A stretch of DNA of 64,000 bases from Pseudomonas silesiensis (GTDB lineage: Bacteria > Pseudomonadota > Gammaproteobacteria > Pseudomonadales > Pseudomonadaceae): assembly GCF_001661075.1 (NCBI RefSeq), contig NZ_CP014870.1, positions 2,190,501-2,254,500 on the forward strand. Reading direction: 5' to 3'. The notes under the pieces were generated by a model that saw nothing but the letters and a program-made list of their open reading frames with translations, had not been told where the DNA came from and ran no database searches. Positions 16,446 to 25,265 of the stretch are shown here, piece after piece. The translations under genes and the position numbers were made by a program. Every line of letters starts with the position of its first letter. Position 1 is the first letter of the stretch.

Positions 16446-17168
16446 ATGACAGATCGCCCAACCCTCCTGCCCACTCTGCGTCAGGTTTCCCGCGATACCC
16501 TGCAGGATCAGGTCTACCGTCAGATCCGCGAAGCGCTGATGAGCGGCCGTTTCCAGCCAGGTCAGAAGCTGACCATCCGCGGTCTCGCCGAGGCGCTGGG
16601 TTCCAGCCCGATGCCCGTGCGCGAAGCGCTGAACCGCCTCAGTGCCGAAAACGCCTTCGAAGTCACCGAAACCTCCCGTTTGCGTGTGCGCATGATGACC
16701 CCCGATCGCCTGCGGGAAATCCGCGACGCCCGGGTGGCGCTCGAAGGTCTGCTGGCCGAGAAGGCCGTTCTGCTGCTCAACGACGCCGACCTTAAAGACA
16801 TCAGCCACCTGTGTGACCAGATGCAGCAAGCCGCCGACAGTGTCGATGTGGCCCGTTATCTGTGGACCAACTTTGCCTTCCACCGGCGCATCTATGCGGT
16901 GGCCAAAGCTGAGCTGACCATCGCGGCGGTGGAAAATTTCTGGCTGCACATGGGCCCCTGTTTTGCGCTTGTCGCACCGGACAGGGCGCACCTGCAGCGC
17001 TCGATGGAAGCGCACAACCGGATCGTCGAGGCCCTGGCCGCGCGCGATGGGGCTGCGGCCCGGGCGGCGGTCACCGACGACATCATGCAGGCGGCCGACT
17101 CCCTGGCACGCCTGATCGTCAAGGGCGACCGTTCGAAGTCGCCAGTTTCTGGAGTGAAGAAAGCATGA
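16446..17168 (+). CDS. GntR-family regulator with FCD domain
   Basis: 240 residues from the ATG at 16446. The winged HTH is at about residues 17-80 (LRQVSRDTLQDQVYRQIREAL, then GSSPMPVREALNRL). A C-terminal FCD all-helical ligand domain follows, with metal-binding histidines around FAFHRRIY and EAHNRIVEAL. It heads an operon with an SDR and a beta-keto acid cleavage enzyme, overlapping the SDR start by 4 bp. It probably represses that operon and is relieved by a hydroxy- or keto-acid. Confidence 0.9.
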   Translation: MTDRPTLLPTLRQVSRDTLQDQVYRQIREALMSGRFQPGQKLTIRGLAEALGSSPMPVREALNRLSAENAFEVTETSRLRVRMMTPDRLREIRDARVALEGLLAEKAVLLLNDADLKDISHLCDQMQQAADSVDVARYLWTNFAFHRRIYAVAKAELTIAAVENFWLHMGPCFALVAPDRAHLQRSMEAHNRIVEALAARDGAAARAAVTDDIMQAADSLARLIVKGDRSKSPVSGVKKA

Positions 17169-17953
17169 GCGTTCTCAATCGACTGATTCCCTACACCGGC
17201 CTGCGGGTGTTGATCTCTGGTGGCGCAGCCGGGATCGGCGAAGTGCTGGCAGCGGCTTACATGGAGGCGGGTGCGAAAGTGCATGTGTGTGACGTCAGCG
17301 AGGCCGCCCTTGCTGCGTTTCGCGACCGTTATCCGCACAGCGTCGCCACCCGTGCCGACGTGGGTGACCCGGCGCAGATCGAAGCGGTGTTCAAGGTTCA
17401 GCGCGAACAGTTCGGTGGCCTTGATGTCCTGGTCAACAACGCCGGGATCGCCGGGCCGACCGCCGGGATCGATGCGATCACCGACGAGGAATGGCAGCGC
17501 ACCATCGACATCAACCTCACCGGGCAATACCGCTTTGCCCATCACGCGGTGCCACTGCTCAAGGCGTCACCCAACGCGCATCTGATCCACATCGCGTCGG
17601 TGGCCGGTCGCCTGGGTTACGCCTGGCGTACACCCTATGCCGCGACCAAGTGGGCCATCATCGGCCTGATGAAATCCCTGGCGTCCGAGTTGGGTGAAAG
17701 CGACATCCGCGTCAACGCCTTGCTGCCCGGCATCGTCGAAGGCCCGCGCATGGACGGGGTGATTCGCGCCCGCGCCGAGCAGATGAACGTGCCTGAAGCC
17801 GAGATGCGTGAGGAGTACCTGAAGAAGATCTCGCTCAAACGCATGGTCACCGCCGAGGACGTCGCCGCCATGGCGCTGTTCCTGTGTTCCCCCGCCGCAC
17901 GCAACGTGACCGGCCAGGCCATCAGTGTGGATGGCAACGTCGAGTACCTCTAA
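17165..17953 (+). CDS. Short-chain dehydrogenase/reductase
   Basis: 262 residues with all SDR hallmarks: the cofactor motif SGGAAGIG near residue 19, NNAG near 92, and the catalytic Ser and YxxxK in YAATKWA near 155-160. The C-terminal NVTGQAISVDGN is typical of classical SDRs. It overlaps gntR by 4 bp and is followed by a beta-keto acid cleavage enzyme. The simplest role is oxidation of a 3-hydroxy acid to the keto acid that the next enzyme cleaves. Substrate unknown. Confidence 0.88.
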   Translation: MSVLNRLIPYTGLRVLISGGAAGIGEVLAAAYMEAGAKVHVCDVSEAALAAFRDRYPHSVATRADVGDPAQIEAVFKVQREQFGGLDVLVNNAGIAGPTAGIDAITDEEWQRTIDINLTGQYRFAHHAVPLLKASPNAHLIHIASVAGRLGYAWRTPYAATKWAIIGLMKSLASELGESDIRVNALLPGIVEGPRMDGVIRARAEQMNVPEAEMREEYLKKISLKRMVTAEDVAAMALFLCSPAARNVTGQAISVDGNVEYL

Positions 17954-18046
17954 GCGTCTCGACTTCAGTGACACCAACGGCCGGACATAATCCGCGTCGA
18001 GTGACCCCAACAACTTTCTCGCCAAGAACAAGAACGGAGAACACTC

Positions 18047-18979
18047 ATGTCCAAAAATCGCCCGATCATCATCACCTGCGCCGTCACTGGCGCCATTCAT
18101 ACGCCGTCGATGTCGCCGCACTTGCCGATCACGCCGCAGGAAATCGCCGACGCCGCGATCGGTGCCGCCGAGGCCGGCGCATCGATTGTGCACCTGCATG
18201 CCCGCGATCCAATCGATGGGCGGCCGAGTCAGGATGTCGACCTGTTCCGTCAGTTCCTGCCGCAGATCAAGGCCAAGAGTGATGTGGTGATCAACATCAC
18301 CACCGGCGGCGCGCCGACCATGGGCGTGGAAGAACGCCTGCAGCCTGTGGCACAACTCAAGCCGGAACTGGCATCGCTGAACATGGGGTCGATGAACTTC
18401 GGGCTTTACGAAATGCTCGATCGTTTCACCGAGTTCAAGCACGACTGGGAGCGGCCATACCTGGCCGAGAGTGACGACCGGATCTTCCGTAATACCTTCC
18501 GCGACATCGCCCATATTCTCAACGCCTGCGCCGAGAATCGCACCCGCTTTGAAATTGAGTGCTACGACATCGGCCATCTGTATACCGCCGCGCACTTCCT
18601 GCAGCGCGGGTTGCTCAAGGCGCCGATTTTCATTCAGTCGGTGTTCGGACTGCGCGGAGGCATTGGCGGGCATCCTGAAGACCTGGCGCACATGCGCCGT
18701 ACGGCCGACCGCCTGTTCGGAGACGCTTACCAATGGTCGATTCTGGGCGCCGGCCGCAATCAGATTCCGCTGGGTACCATGGGCCTGTCGATGGGCAGCC
18801 ATGTGCGCGTCGGCCTTGAGGATTCGCTGTGGGACGGGCCTGGCAAACTGGCCGCGTCCAACGCCGATCAGGTCAAGCGTATTCGCACGGTGATCGAAGC
18901 CCTGGGCGGGCGCGTGGCGACCCCGGATGAGGCGCGGGAAATGCTCGATCTCAAGGGCAAGGACCAGGTCGATTTTTAA
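18047..18979 (+). CDS. Beta-keto acid cleavage enzyme (BKACE/Kce, DUF849)
   Basis: 310 residues, full length. The zinc site is visible in IVHLHARDP, with the first histidine after TCAVTGA. Family blocks NITTGG and the late GLEDSLW, which carries a conserved glutamate, are also present. BKACE enzymes condense a beta-keto acid with acetyl-CoA to give acetoacetate and a new CoA ester. Known examples use 3-keto-5-aminohexanoate and dehydrocarnitine. Placed after an SDR and before a carrier, it should complete degradation of a 3-hydroxy acid. The substrate class is not readable here. Confidence 0.9.
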   Translation: MSKNRPIIITCAVTGAIHTPSMSPHLPITPQEIADAAIGAAEAGASIVHLHARDPIDGRPSQDVDLFRQFLPQIKAKSDVVINITTGGAPTMGVEERLQPVAQLKPELASLNMGSMNFGLYEMLDRFTEFKHDWERPYLAESDDRIFRNTFRDIAHILNACAENRTRFEIECYDIGHLYTAAHFLQRGLLKAPIFIQSVFGLRGGIGGHPEDLAHMRRTADRLFGDAYQWSILGAGRNQIPLGTMGLSMGSHVRVGLEDSLWDGPGKLAASNADQVKRIRTVIEALGGRVATPDEAREMLDLKGKDQVDF

Positions 18980-19135
18980 CAGCGTTTACATGAGGGCGCA
19001 GGCCTTGGTGGCCGGCGCCTGCTGTTGACGGCGAAGCCTGTCCTCTCCATAAAAACAGTCAGCTCAGTTTTTTTGCTCACGGCGGCCAGCGTTGCCGTGA
19101 CTTCTCTACAGCTGTAGCTGCAAGAGGTTTGCGCG

Positions 19136-20476
19136 ATGACAATAACAAGAAACATCGAAATACCTGATGCCCCCCGCGACGCGGCGACGTTGAACAAGTT
19201 GATGTTCGTCAAGCTGATGCCGTTGCTGATTGCGGCCTACGTGCTGAGCTTTCTTGACCGGACCAACATCGCGTTGGCCAAGCATCAACTGGATATCGAC
19301 CTGGGCATTTCCGCTGCCGCCTACGGGTTGGGCGCCGGGCTGTTCTTTCTCACCTACGCACTGTCGGAAGTGCCCAGCAACCTGATCATGCACAAGGTCG
19401 GCGCGCGCTTCTGGATTGCGCGGATCATGGTCACCTGGGGTCTGATTTCTGCGGCGATGGCGTTTGTCCAGGGCGAAACGTCGTTCTACGTGTTGCGCCT
19501 GCTGCTGGGCATTGCCGAAGCGGGTCTGTTCCCTGGCGTCATGCTGTACCTGACGTACTGGTTCGGCCGCGAACAACGGGCCAGGGCCACCGGTTATTTT
19601 CTGTTGGGCGTGTGTTTTGCCAACATCATTGGCGGGCCGCTGGGGGCCGCGCTCATGCAGCTGGACGGTGTGTGGGGCTGGCGTGGCTGGCAGTGGATGT
19701 TCATGCTCGAAGGCCTGCCTGCGGTGTTCTTCGCCATGGTGGTCTGGAAAAAATTGCCGGACCGTCCAAGCAAGGCGCCTTGGCTGAGCGCCGCCGAAGC
19801 CGAGCAGATCGAGCGGCGGTTGGCCGCTGAAGCGGAGGAGGGCGCAGGCGCCGGCGGTCACTCGTTCAAACAATGCCTGACCCCGCAGATCCTGTTGGCG
19901 ATCCTGGTCTATTTCTGCCACCAGATCACGATCTACACGGTGATCTTTTTCCTGCCCGGCATCATCGGCAAATACGGCGAGCTGAGTACCTTGCAGATCG
20001 GCTTGCTGACCTCCCTGCCTTGGCTGGCGGCGGCAGCGGGCGCGATCGCATTGCCTCGATTTGCCACCACCCCGGCGCGTGCCCGGCACATGCTGGTAGC
20101 GGGGTTGCTGACCATGGCCGCAGGCCTGGGAATCGCCTCGCTGGCGGGACCGGTGATCAGTCTGCTGGGCTTCTGTATATCGGCGGTGATGTTCTTCGTC
20201 GTGCAGTCGATCATCTTTCTCTACCCCGCTTCGCGACTCAAGGGCGCCGCGCTCGCGGGAGGGTTGGGATTCGTCAACTCGTGCGGCCTGCTGGGCGGTT
20301 TTGTCGGCCCCTCCGTGATGGGGTTGATCGAACAAAGCACCGGCAATGCCATGAACGGCATGAAAATCGTGGCGATTATCCTGGTGCTCGCGGCGATTGC
20401 GGCATTGCGTTTGCGCCAGGGCCATGAGCAGAAGGTGGGTAAACAACGGCTGCAAAGTCGGCGACAGCCTGTATGA
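19136..20476 (+). CDS. MFS transporter, anion:cation symporter type
   Basis: 446 residues with about 12 membrane helices. The first helix pair contains YVLSFLDRTNIALAK, the typical opening of the ACS/tartrate-transporter branch, and EVPSNLI follows. It lies downstream of GntR-SDR-BKACE on the same strand, with a 156-bp gap that may hold its own promoter. It is probably the importer of the organic acid used by that operon. A strong bidirectional terminator follows. Confidence 0.9.
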   Translation: MTITRNIEIPDAPRDAATLNKLMFVKLMPLLIAAYVLSFLDRTNIALAKHQLDIDLGISAAAYGLGAGLFFLTYALSEVPSNLIMHKVGARFWIARIMVTWGLISAAMAFVQGETSFYVLRLLLGIAEAGLFPGVMLYLTYWFGREQRARATGYFLLGVCFANIIGGPLGAALMQLDGVWGWRGWQWMFMLEGLPAVFFAMVVWKKLPDRPSKAPWLSAAEAEQIERRLAAEAEEGAGAGGHSFKQCLTPQILLAILVYFCHQITIYTVIFFLPGIIGKYGELSTLQIGLLTSLPWLAAAAGAIALPRFATTPARARHMLVAGLLTMAAGLGIASLAGPVISLLGFCISAVMFFVVQSIIFLYPASRLKGAALAGGLGFVNSCGLLGGFVGPSVMGLIEQSTGNAMNGMKIVAIILVLAAIAALRLRQGHEQKVGKQRLQSRRQPV

Positions 20477-20518
20477 GTGCGCGGTGACAACGATGCTGCC
20501 CGCGTCAAATGAAGCGTA

Positions 20519-20553
20519 AAAAACTGCCCCGGATGACTCCGGGGCAGTTTTTT
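20519..20553. terminator. Bidirectional rho-independent terminator
   Basis: CTGCCCCGGA at 20524-20533 pairs with TCCGGGGCAG at 20538-20547, with A-rich DNA before and seven or more Ts after. It serves the MFS gene on the plus strand and the convergent symporter gene on the minus strand. Confidence 0.92.
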
Positions 20554-20576
20554 TGTGCCTGCGTACTTACCGAGGA

Positions 20577-21878
20577 TTAAAGAGCCGCCTGCGGATTACG
20601 CCCGAATACCCGGCTGTATTCGGCTTTGGCGGTCTGCTCGGTAAACTCTCCCGACCATTTGGACACCACCACTGTCGCCACGCTGTTGCCGATGGTGTTG
20701 CAGGTGGCGATGGCCATGGACATGAAGCGGTAGACGCCGAACAGCAAGGCCAGCCCCTCCACCGGCAGCACCCCGATGGCCGTGACCGTCGCGGCAAACA
20801 CCACGAAGCTGCCACCGGACACCGCCGCTGCACCTTTGGACGTCACCAGCATGATGGCGATGGTGCCCAGTTGTTGCTCCCAGCTCATCGGCACGCCATA
20901 GGCATTGGCGATGAACAGCACGCACAGCGACATGTAGATCGACGTGCCATCGAGGTTGAAAGCGTACCCCGTTGGCAGCACCAGCCCGACGCTCTGCTTG
21001 GAGCAGCCGAACTTTTCGAGTTTTTGCAGCAGTCGTGGCAGGGCGCTTTCCGACGAAGCCGTGCCCAGCACGATGAAAATCTCATCCTTGATGTACTTCA
21101 GGAATCGCCACAGGCTGAAACCTGAAATACGGCAGACCACGCCCAATACCACGAAGATGAAGAACGCTATGCAGACGTAGAACATCAGCACCAGGTTGGC
21201 CAATGACATCAGCACGGCAGTGCCATTGGCACCTACGGCATAGGCCACGGAACCAAAGGCACCAAGCGGGGCGAACTTCATGATCAGGTTGATGAACTCG
21301 AAGAAGCACTCGGAGATCCGGCTCAAGCCGTCTTCGATGACGCTGCGACGCTCGGGTTTCAGCGCGAGCAAGGCGAAACCGAACAGCACCGAAATCACCA
21401 GCACTTGCAGCAGTTGGCCACCGGCAAACGCACCGACGAAATTGTCCGGGAAAATCCCATAGATGAAGTCCATGGTCGACGCCGGCGCGTGGCCCTTGGA
21501 AACGGCAGCGCTGGCCGCTGCGGCGGCGGCACTGCTGGGGTGCGCGTCATGCATGCCGGAGCCGATGTTCAGCAGGTTGCCCCACAGCAGGCCGAGGGCC
21601 AGGGCAATAGTGGACACGACTTCAAAATAGATCAGCGCCCGCAAACCGACCTTGCCGACACGCTTGATATCGCCCGCCGAGGCAATGCCGTGGACGACGG
21701 TGAAAAACACCAGGGGCGCGACGGCGGTCTTGATCAGCTTGAGAAAGATATCGCCGAGGATCTTGAACTTGGCGGCCAGTTCCGGGGCCAGGAAGCCGAA
21801 GGCAATCCCCAGCACCATGGCGGCGATGACCTGAAAGGTCAGATCCTTGTAGAACGGCTTTTTGTTAACGGTGGTCAT
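20577..21878 (-). CDS. Dicarboxylate/amino acid:cation symporter (DAACS)
   Basis: 433 residues from the ATG at 21878; the longer frame upstream lacks a ribosome site. It has the multi-helix DctA/GltP fold, with LKLIKTAVAPLVFFTVVHGIAS and the signature GYAFNLDGTSIY plus a serine-rich TASSESALPRL re-entrant loop. An Ala-rich insert lies near residue 105. It imports C4-dicarboxylates or acidic amino acids with cations. It sits 71 bp downstream of a lyase of the fumarase/aspartase superfamily, so uptake and cleavage of the same substrate is likely. Confidence 0.9.
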   Translation of the reverse strand: MTTVNKKPFYKDLTFQVIAAMVLGIAFGFLAPELAAKFKILGDIFLKLIKTAVAPLVFFTVVHGIASAGDIKRVGKVGLRALIYFEVVSTIALALGLLWGNLLNIGSGMHDAHPSSAAAAAASAAVSKGHAPASTMDFIYGIFPDNFVGAFAGGQLLQVLVISVLFGFALLALKPERRSVIEDGLSRISECFFEFINLIMKFAPLGAFGSVAYAVGANGTAVLMSLANLVLMFYVCIAFFIFVVLGVVCRISGFSLWRFLKYIKDEIFIVLGTASSESALPRLLQKLEKFGCSKQSVGLVLPTGYAFNLDGTSIYMSLCVLFIANAYGVPMSWEQQLGTIAIMLVTSKGAAAVSGGSFVVFAATVTAIGVLPVEGLALLFGVYRFMSMAIATCNTIGNSVATVVVSKWSGEFTEQTAKAEYSRVFGRNPQAAL

Positions 21879-21949
21879 GTCTGCGATCTCGTTGTTGTTT
21901 TTGGCGAGCTGCGGGCAGAAGGGCTCGATTTTTTCGAGCCCCATGAGGA

Positions 21950-23305
21950 TCAGCGTTTAACCGAGCCCTCTCGCGCCAGGGCGATGTCGACCATCTGCGG
22001 GGCAAGACCCAGGTAATTGGCCGGATCGGTCAGGCGCTTGAGTTCCTTGATATCCAGTTGCGCCGTGGCTTCGCCTTGAGCGAGCAAGGCGTCGAGCAGG
22101 CTGGTGCCTTCGTCATTGGCCATGCGGCAGGCGGCATACACCACGTCATGGGCCACCTGGCGGCCCAGCGCCGGTGCGAGTCCCATCATCACGGCTTCAG
22201 CGACGATCAGGCCCTGGGTCATGTCGAGGTTCTTGCGCATGCGTTCGGTGCGCACTTCCAGCCCGGCGAGCATGAACTTCGCCTGACCGAGAGACGCCGC
22301 GCTCAATGCGAAGGCTTCGGGAATGGCGATCCACTCGGCCTGCCAGGGGCCGGTGGAACGCTCGAAGTCCTGGATCATGGCGTCGAGCATCAGACCGGCG
22401 TGCTGGCGGACACCCTTGGCCGCGGCGTACATCAATTCGCAGGAAATCGGATTGCGTTTCTGCGGCATGGTGCTGCTGGCACCCCGACCCTTGACGAAGG
22501 GTTCGTACACTTCGCCCAACTCGCTGGTCATCATCATCATAACGTCCAGGGCGACTTTGCCCAGGGAGCCGGTGACCAGCCCGAGGAAGTTCAGGGTTTC
22601 GGCAAGCCCGTCCCGGGCCACGTGCCACGTGGCCTGCGGTATGCCCAGGCCGAGCTCGGCCATCAAGGCTTCCTGGACTTCCAGGCCTTTGTCGCCCAGC
22701 GAAGCCAGTGTGCCCGCCGCACCGGCGAACTGGCCGATTTCCACCCGTGGACGCAGCTCCACCAGGCGTTCGGCATGACGGTCGAACATGCTCAGCCAGA
22801 CCGCGCATTTGTAGCCGAAGGTGATCGGCAGCGCGTGTTGCAGATGGGTGCGGCCGGCCATCGGCGTATCGCGGTAGCGCCGGGCAAGGTCGGCGAGCAG
22901 ACCGCGGACGGCCTGGATATCGCGCTCGACGATCGCCAGCGCAGCGCGTACCTGCAGCACGACGGCGGTGTCCATGATGTCCTGAGTGGTAGCGCCCCAG
23001 TGCACGTAGCGCCCGGCTTCACCACAGGTTTTCGACAGTTGTTCCACCAGCGGCAGAATCGGGTAGCCGACGATCTCCGTCTCGTGCTGCATGAGGGCCA
23101 TGTCGAGCGAGGCGTAGGTCGCGAGTTCTGCGATTTGCTCGGCAGCTTCGCTGGGGATCACGCCGCAACGTGCTTCGGCCCGGGCCAGGGCCACTTCCAC
23201 TTCGATGTAGCGTTCAATCAAAGCCTTGTCGGAAAACACGCCACGCATCTCGGCAGTGCCGAACATGTCGCGGAAGAGGACGGAGTCGAAAACGGTGCTG
23301 GACAT
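21950..23305 (-). CDS. Fumarase/aspartase-superfamily lyase (adenylosuccinate lyase/PcaB-like)
   Basis: 451 residues, mostly helical. The superfamily signature GASSTMPQKRNP is intact, with the earlier HWGATTQDIMDT and TGRTHLQ-type (AGRTHLQHALP) blocks. Members eliminate fumarate from succinyl compounds, or cyclise carboxymuconate in PcaB. No other protocatechuate genes are nearby, which argues against PcaB. The dicarboxylate symporter downstream suggests an imported succinyl or aspartyl substrate. It is divergent from a GntR/UTRA regulator with a palindrome between them. Confidence 0.85.
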   Translation of the reverse strand: MSSTVFDSVLFRDMFGTAEMRGVFSDKALIERYIEVEVALARAEARCGVIPSEAAEQIAELATYASLDMALMQHETEIVGYPILPLVEQLSKTCGEAGRYVHWGATTQDIMDTAVVLQVRAALAIVERDIQAVRGLLADLARRYRDTPMAGRTHLQHALPITFGYKCAVWLSMFDRHAERLVELRPRVEIGQFAGAAGTLASLGDKGLEVQEALMAELGLGIPQATWHVARDGLAETLNFLGLVTGSLGKVALDVMMMMTSELGEVYEPFVKGRGASSTMPQKRNPISCELMYAAAKGVRQHAGLMLDAMIQDFERSTGPWQAEWIAIPEAFALSAASLGQAKFMLAGLEVRTERMRKNLDMTQGLIVAEAVMMGLAPALGRQVAHDVVYAACRMANDEGTSLLDALLAQGEATAQLDIKELKRLTDPANYLGLAPQMVDIALAREGSVKR

Positions 23306-23335
23306 GAGGTCATCCCGAATATGTTTGTTATTGAT

Positions 23336-23356
23336 CGGACATATTCAATATGTCCG
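23336..23356. promoter_or_regulatory. Perfect 21-bp palindrome, probable GntR operator
   Basis: CGGACATATT at 23336-23345 and AATATGTCCG at 23347-23356 are exact inverted repeats around one base. The site lies 30 bp from the lyase start and 57 bp from the regulator start, in the shared divergent promoter. It is the expected form of a GntR/HutC-type operator. Confidence 0.8.
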
Positions 23357-23413
23357 TACATAATTCTTACGTGCTCGCTGATACACTGTCAACTCGGTAA
23401 ATCCTCGGGACTG

Positions 23414-24163
23414 ATGAAAGGTATGAACCAGACGCGCTATGCGGTCGTTGCAAAAGACTTGCTGGAGGGGATTTCCAGCGGGCGCTACCCGGTCGGGACG
23501 CTATTGCCCACCGAGTTCGAGCTGTGCGAACTCTATGACGTGAGCCGACACACGGTCCGCGCGGCCATTACTCAATTGCAGAATCAGGGACTGGTTTCCC
23601 GGCGCAAAAGGGTCGGTACCCGCGTTGAAGCGTCCACACCCAAGGGCGGTTATTCACAATCGCTGGCCTCGGTCTCCGACCTGGTGCACCTGGCCGAAAC
23701 CCAGGTCCGCAGCATCCAGAGCGTGCATCACTTCGTGGCCGATATTGCCTTGGCCAAGCGCTTGGGGCTGGAACCCGGCGAGCATTACTTTTGCGTGTCG
23801 AGCATTCGGGTCGACCAGGAAAACCTGCACGCGCCGCTGTGCTGGACTGATGTCTACGCCCAGGACATTTATTCAGAGGTGATCGAATTGGCCGAGCAGC
23901 ATCCGGACGAGTTGATTGCCGCGCTGATCGAGCAACACTACGGCCGGCACATCGAGGTGGTGGATCAGCAGGTACGCGCGGTGTTGCTGACACCGGGCAT
24001 TGCCAAGAGCCTGAACGCCGAAACCGGCTCTCCAGGGTTGAACATCATTCGCCAGTACCGTGACGAGGAGGGGGGTTTGATGGTCGTGTCGGAAACGGTC
24101 CATCCCGAGGACAGGTTTACGTTGGTCACTCAGATGAAGCGAGAAAAAAGCACGAGCGCCTGA
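23414..24163 (+). CDS. GntR-family regulator with UTRA domain (HutC-type)
   Basis: 249 residues from the ATG at 23414; an ATG three codons later is also possible. The N-terminal winged HTH (about residues 7-75) has PVGTLLPTEFELCELYDVSRHTVRAAI. A UTRA ligand domain follows, ending in MVVSETVHPEDRF. A long open frame upstream is only antisense to the lyase. It is divergent from the lyase-symporter pair and probably represses it through the palindrome between them. The ligand is unknown. Confidence 0.9.
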   Translation: MKGMNQTRYAVVAKDLLEGISSGRYPVGTLLPTEFELCELYDVSRHTVRAAITQLQNQGLVSRRKRVGTRVEASTPKGGYSQSLASVSDLVHLAETQVRSIQSVHHFVADIALAKRLGLEPGEHYFCVSSIRVDQENLHAPLCWTDVYAQDIYSEVIELAEQHPDELIAALIEQHYGRHIEVVDQQVRAVLLTPGIAKSLNAETGSPGLNIIRQYRDEEGGLMVVSETVHPEDRFTLVTQMKREKSTSA

Positions 24164-24205
24164 ACCGTTCTTCCGGCCAGCGCTTTACCTCGCATACGGA
24201 AAATC

Positions 24206-24228
24206 ATATATTCGTTAAACCGTATATT
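24206..24228. promoter_or_regulatory. ArsR-like operator upstream of gap-arsJ
   Basis: ATATATTCG and CGTATATT flank TTAAAC as an imperfect inverted repeat. The form resembles ArsR sites in pseudomonads. It lies 24 bases before the gap start codon, where a bound repressor would block transcription. No arsR gene is present in the window. Confidence 0.5.
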
Positions 24229-24251
24229 AGCCAGGCACAGAGCACAACGAT

Positions 24252-25256
24252 ATGACTATCAAAGTTGGCATCAATGGTTTTGGCCGGATCGGTCGACTTG
24301 CTCTGCGCGCCGCCTGGCGTTGGCCAGCGTTCGAGTTCGTGCAGATCAACGATCCGGCAGGTGACGCGGCGACCCATGCGCACCTGCTGAACTTCGACTC
24401 GGTGCATGGCCGCTGGCATGGCCAGGCCGATTCCGAAGGCGACAACATTGTCATCGACGGCAAACGAATCAAGGTCACGGCCAACAAGGCGATTGCCGAC
24501 ACCGATTGGTCGGGCTGCGACCTGGTGATTGAGGCCAGCGGCAAGATGAAGACCGTCGCCGTGCTTCAGGCTTATCTCGACCAGGGCGTAAAGCACGTGG
24601 TGGTCAGCGCCCCGGTGAAGGAAGAAGGCGCGCTGAACATCGTCATGGGCGTCAATCATCAGCTGTTCAATGCGGCGGAACATCGCATTGTCACGGCGGC
24701 GTCATGCACCACCAACTGCCTGGCGCCAGTTGTCAAAGTCATCCACGAGAAGCTGGGCATTCGCCACGGTTCGATCACCACCATCCACGACCTGACCAAT
24801 ACGCAGAGCATCCTCGATCAGCCGCACAAGGATCTGCGCCGTGCACGTGCTTCAGGGATGAGCCTGATTCCAACCAGTACCGGCTCGGCCACCGCCATCG
24901 CCGAAATTTTCCCGGAGCTGCGCGGGCGCCTCAATGGTCACGCCGTACGCGTGCCGCTGGCCAACGCTTCGCTGACGGACTGCGTCTTCGAGGTCGAGCG
25001 GGCCACCACTGTCGAAGAGGTCAATTGGTTTCTCAAGGAGGCCTCCGAGAACGAGCTCAAAGACATCCTCGGTTTTGAAGAGCGTCCACTGGTGTCCATC
25101 GACTACCGTACCGATCCGCGCTCATCGATCATCGATGCGCTGTCGACCATGGTCATCAACGGCACCCAGGTCAAACTCTATGCCTGGTACGACAACGAGT
25201 GGGGTTATGCCAACCGCACCGTCGAACTGGCCAGGATGGTCGGTCTGGCAGTCTGA
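24252..25256 (+). CDS. gap: Glyceraldehyde-3-phosphate dehydrogenase of the ArsJ pathway
   Basis: 334 residues, type I GAPDH. It has the NAD fold [16 protein letters not shown] and the catalytic cysteine in [12 protein letters not shown] near residue 150. The C-terminal [16 protein letters not shown] is also present. It is directly followed, 9 bp later, by arsJ. In this pair GAPDH uses arsenate in place of phosphate to make 1-arseno-3-phosphoglycerate, which ArsJ exports. The pairing and the divergent sequence ([13 protein letters not shown]) mark it as the resistance paralogue rather than the glycolytic enzyme. Confidence 0.93.
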   Translation: MTIKVGINGFGRIGRLALRAAWRWPAFEFVQINDPAGDAATHAHLLNFDSVHGRWHGQADSEGDNIVIDGKRIKVTANKAIADTDWSGCDLVIEASGKMKTVAVLQAYLDQGVKHVVVSAPVKEEGALNIVMGVNHQLFNAAEHRIVTAASCTTNCLAPVVKVIHEKLGIRHGSITTIHDLTNTQSILDQPHKDLRRARASGMSLIPTSTGSATAIAEIFPELRGRLNGHAVRVPLANASLTDCVFEVERATTVEEVNWFLKEASENELKDILGFEERPLVSIDYRTDPRSSIIDALSTMVINGTQVKLYAWYDNEWGYANRTVELARMVGLAV

Positions 25257-25265
25257 GGAGCGGTC

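Noticed and set aside
21950..23305. Naming the lyase pcaB
   Set aside because: The superfamily signature is shared by many lyases, and no protocatechuate genes are near.
22058..23413. 5' part of a 701-residue plus-strand frame ending in the GntR/UTRA protein
   Set aside because: The part before 23414 is antisense to the lyase gene. The GntR domain start defines the real gene.
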